A stretch of DNA of 37,523 nt. It comes from an uncultured Paracoccaceae bacterium (GTDB lineage: Bacteria; Pseudomonadota; Alphaproteobacteria; Rhodobacterales; Rhodobacteraceae). The notes under the pieces are model-generated. The model saw only the letters and a list, made by a program, of their open reading frames with translations, was not told the DNA's origin and did no database searches. The stretch covers positions 1 to 37,523 of the forward strand of contig CAJIZW010000064.1 in the NCBI GenBank assembly GCA_905181985.1, written 5' to 3'. Both the position numbers and the translations under genes were made by a program. Each line of letters begins with the position of its first letter. Positions within the stretch are counted from its first letter, which is position 1. This document shows positions 36,482 through 37,523 of this stretch, in pieces.

Positions 36482-36805
36482 TTTTTTCACTTTCTTTCTT
36501 AATATTACTTAATAAATATATTTATATATAAAAGATAGTAGTGGATGTTGGTATTGTGGATAAGAGGGATAAAACATTTATACACACACTTATCAAACAC
36601 ATATAAATGAAAAAATGACTATAGTGTAAGGTTAAAGACTTGATATGTTAAAAGTACTCAGAGCCTGTTAGTTAAAAATATGAACAATCTAAAAACTTAT
36701 TATAACTAAAAGACTATTGTGAATAACTACAAGCTTATTAAGCAGACACCGTGATCATCTTCTTTATACACAAATAAAACATTATTATTACTACAGGTTA
36801 TTAAC
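36482..36805. other. Candidate replication origin (oriC) between hemJ and maf
   Basis: A 324-bp non-coding region containing four matches to the DnaA box TTATNCACA: TTATCCACA on the minus strand (36555-36563), TTATACACA on plus (36578-36586), TTATTCACA on minus (36718-36726) and TTATACACA on plus (36764-36772). An AT-rich tract at about 36495-36540 is a plausible unwinding element. The flanking genes are divergent, and rho, mnmE-mnmG, parAB and two parS sites are within 8 kb, as near known alphaproteobacterial origins. No TTAA-N7-TTAA CtrA site and no GANTC methylation site was seen in the gap. Confidence 0.75.
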
Positions 36806-37408
36806 ATGAGCACAGATATCATATTAGCATCCGGCTCCCTTATTAGATCAAAATTATTACAAGATTCTGGTGTGGTTTTCCATGTAAAAAAACATAAAAT
36901 AGATGAAGAAGAGGAAAAAAAAACCTTAATTAAAAATAATATTGAACCAAAGAAGATATCGATCAATCTAGCAATTAAAAAGGCAATGGATGTTTCTAAA
37001 TCGTATAAAAATTCATTTATTATAGGCTGTGATCAAGCTCTTGTTTTTAATAACGTAGTTTTTTCTAAAGCAAAAAGCCCGGAAGAACTAAGACAACAGC
37101 TCCTACTACTTAAAGGAAAAAACCATAAGTTGTATTCGTCTTGTGCTGTTTTGTACCAAGAAAAAATAGTCTGGTCCTATACCGCAGAAATTGTTTTACT
37201 TATGAGGGATATAAATCAAAGAGAAATAAATACTTATGTTGATAAAAACTGGGAAAGAGTAAGAAATAGTGTTGGAGGTTATCTTATAGAATCAACTGGT
37301 AAGAGGTTATTTAAGACTATAAAAGGAGATTACTTTTCTGCTCTAGGTTTACCTATAATGGAGTTACTAGATTTTCTAATTTTAAAAAAAGTTGTAAACA
37401 TCGTTTAA
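36806..37408 (+). CDS. maf: Maf-family nucleotide pyrophosphatase
   Basis: Hydrolyses canonical or modified nucleoside triphosphates to monophosphates, and is linked to septum and division control in some bacteria. The 200-residue protein has the N-terminal substrate motif ILASGSLIRSKLL (6-18), the catalytic-Asp region IIGCDQALVF and the C-terminal GGYLIESTGKRLFKTIKGDYFSALGLP motif. Its start ATG lies 33 bp after the last DnaA box and has only a weak ribosome-binding sequence (CAGG about 9 nt away). It is 24 bp upstream of coaE. Confidence 0.92.
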   Translation: MSTDIILASGSLIRSKLLQDSGVVFHVKKHKIDEEEEKKTLIKNNIEPKKISINLAIKKAMDVSKSYKNSFIIGCDQALVFNNVVFSKAKSPEELRQQLLLLKGKNHKLYSSCAVLYQEKIVWSYTAEIVLLMRDINQREINTYVDKNWERVRNSVGGYLIESTGKRLFKTIKGDYFSALGLPIMELLDFLILKKVVNIV

Positions 37409-37432
37409 AAGAATAAGAAAGCTTTTTAATTT

Positions 37433-37523
37433 ATGGGAAAATTAATAAAAATAGGTCTAACTGGTTGTATAGGTATGGGTAAAAGCACGACTTTGAAAAT
37501 GTTTCAAAACGAGGGTGTTTCAA
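37433..37523 (+). CDS. coaE: Dephospho-CoA kinase CoaE, partial (5' end only)
   Basis: The window ends after 30 codons. The translated start includes the family P-loop GLTGCIGMGKST (residues 8-19), which is typical of CoaE, the last enzyme of coenzyme A synthesis. It lies 24 bp after maf on the same strand, and the maf-coaE pairing is the usual order beside alphaproteobacterial origins, often with aroE between them and dnaQ after. The rest lies beyond the window. Confidence 0.88.
   Translation, partial: MGKLIKIGLTGCIGMGKSTTLKMFQNEGVS

Noticed and set aside
36591-36603. TATCAA followed by four bases and ATA, as an IHF site
   Set aside because: The 3' part lacks the TTR of the consensus; the region is AT-rich, so a partial match is expected by chance.
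36632-36651. Paired TTAA sequences in the origin region as a CtrA site
   Set aside because: The spacing is 12 bases, not the 7 of the CtrA consensus.
1-37523. Insertion sequences, integrase genes, CRISPR arrays, tRNA or rRNA genes, toxin-antitoxin pairs
   Set aside because: None was seen on reading both strands; catabolic regions 1 and 2 show no flanking repeats or mobility genes that would mark a recent island.

Overview
The window is AT-rich, gene-dense chromosomal DNA from an alphaproteobacterium. The conserved order rho-mnmE-mnmG-rsmG-parA-parB, with hemW-rdgB-rph, hrcA-grpE, mutS, hemJ, maf and coaE around it, is the origin-proximal backbone of that class, and it most resembles Rhodobacterales. 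Low G+C, short intergenic gaps and several overlapping genes suggest a streamlined, probably pelagic member. That placement is inference from gene order and from remembered family sequences; no search was run. I see no tRNA, rRNA, insertion sequence, phage gene or CRISPR array.

Region 1 (1-11074) is central and polyamine metabolism. A malonyl-CoA synthetase (matB, minus) diverges from a glucokinase. Then come a class I glutamine amidotransferase, a class III aminotransferase, an agmatinase-type ureohydrolase, two divergently transcribed glutamine-synthetase-like ligases, a PuuB-like FAD oxidase and a ferredoxin-NADP reductase. Six of these fit a gamma-glutamylated polyamine route: ureohydrolase, ligase, oxidase, aminotransferase and amidotransferase. 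A PuuC-type aldehyde dehydrogenase and a polyamine transporter are not in the window.

Region 2 (11075-21994) looks like one uptake and ring-cleavage module. On the minus strand, a nitrilase-superfamily amidase leads into a complete dipeptide-type ABC importer (binding protein, double ATPase, two permeases) and an RraA-family protein. A second minus-strand operon encodes a VOC extradiol dioxygenase, a fumarylacetoacetate-hydrolase-family enzyme and an MhpA-type FAD hydroxylase. A LysR regulator lies between the two operons. The substrate is unknown; a nitrogen-containing aromatic is my hypothesis.

Region 3 (21995-37523) is the housekeeping backbone: mutS; hrcA-grpE; rph-rdgB-hemW overlapping by 8 bp at each junction; then parB, parA, rsmG, mnmG, mnmE and rho, all minus. 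Two perfect 16-bp parS palindromes lie inside the 5' ends of rsmG and mnmG. The 324-bp gap between hemJ and maf has four DnaA boxes and an AT-rich tract, and is the best candidate for the replication origin. The window ends inside coaE.

Nothing here is a clearly new class of system. The best leads are the region 2 module with its atypical RraA protein, the polyamine cluster with an unusual amidotransferase and two ligases, and the compact oriC/parS region.
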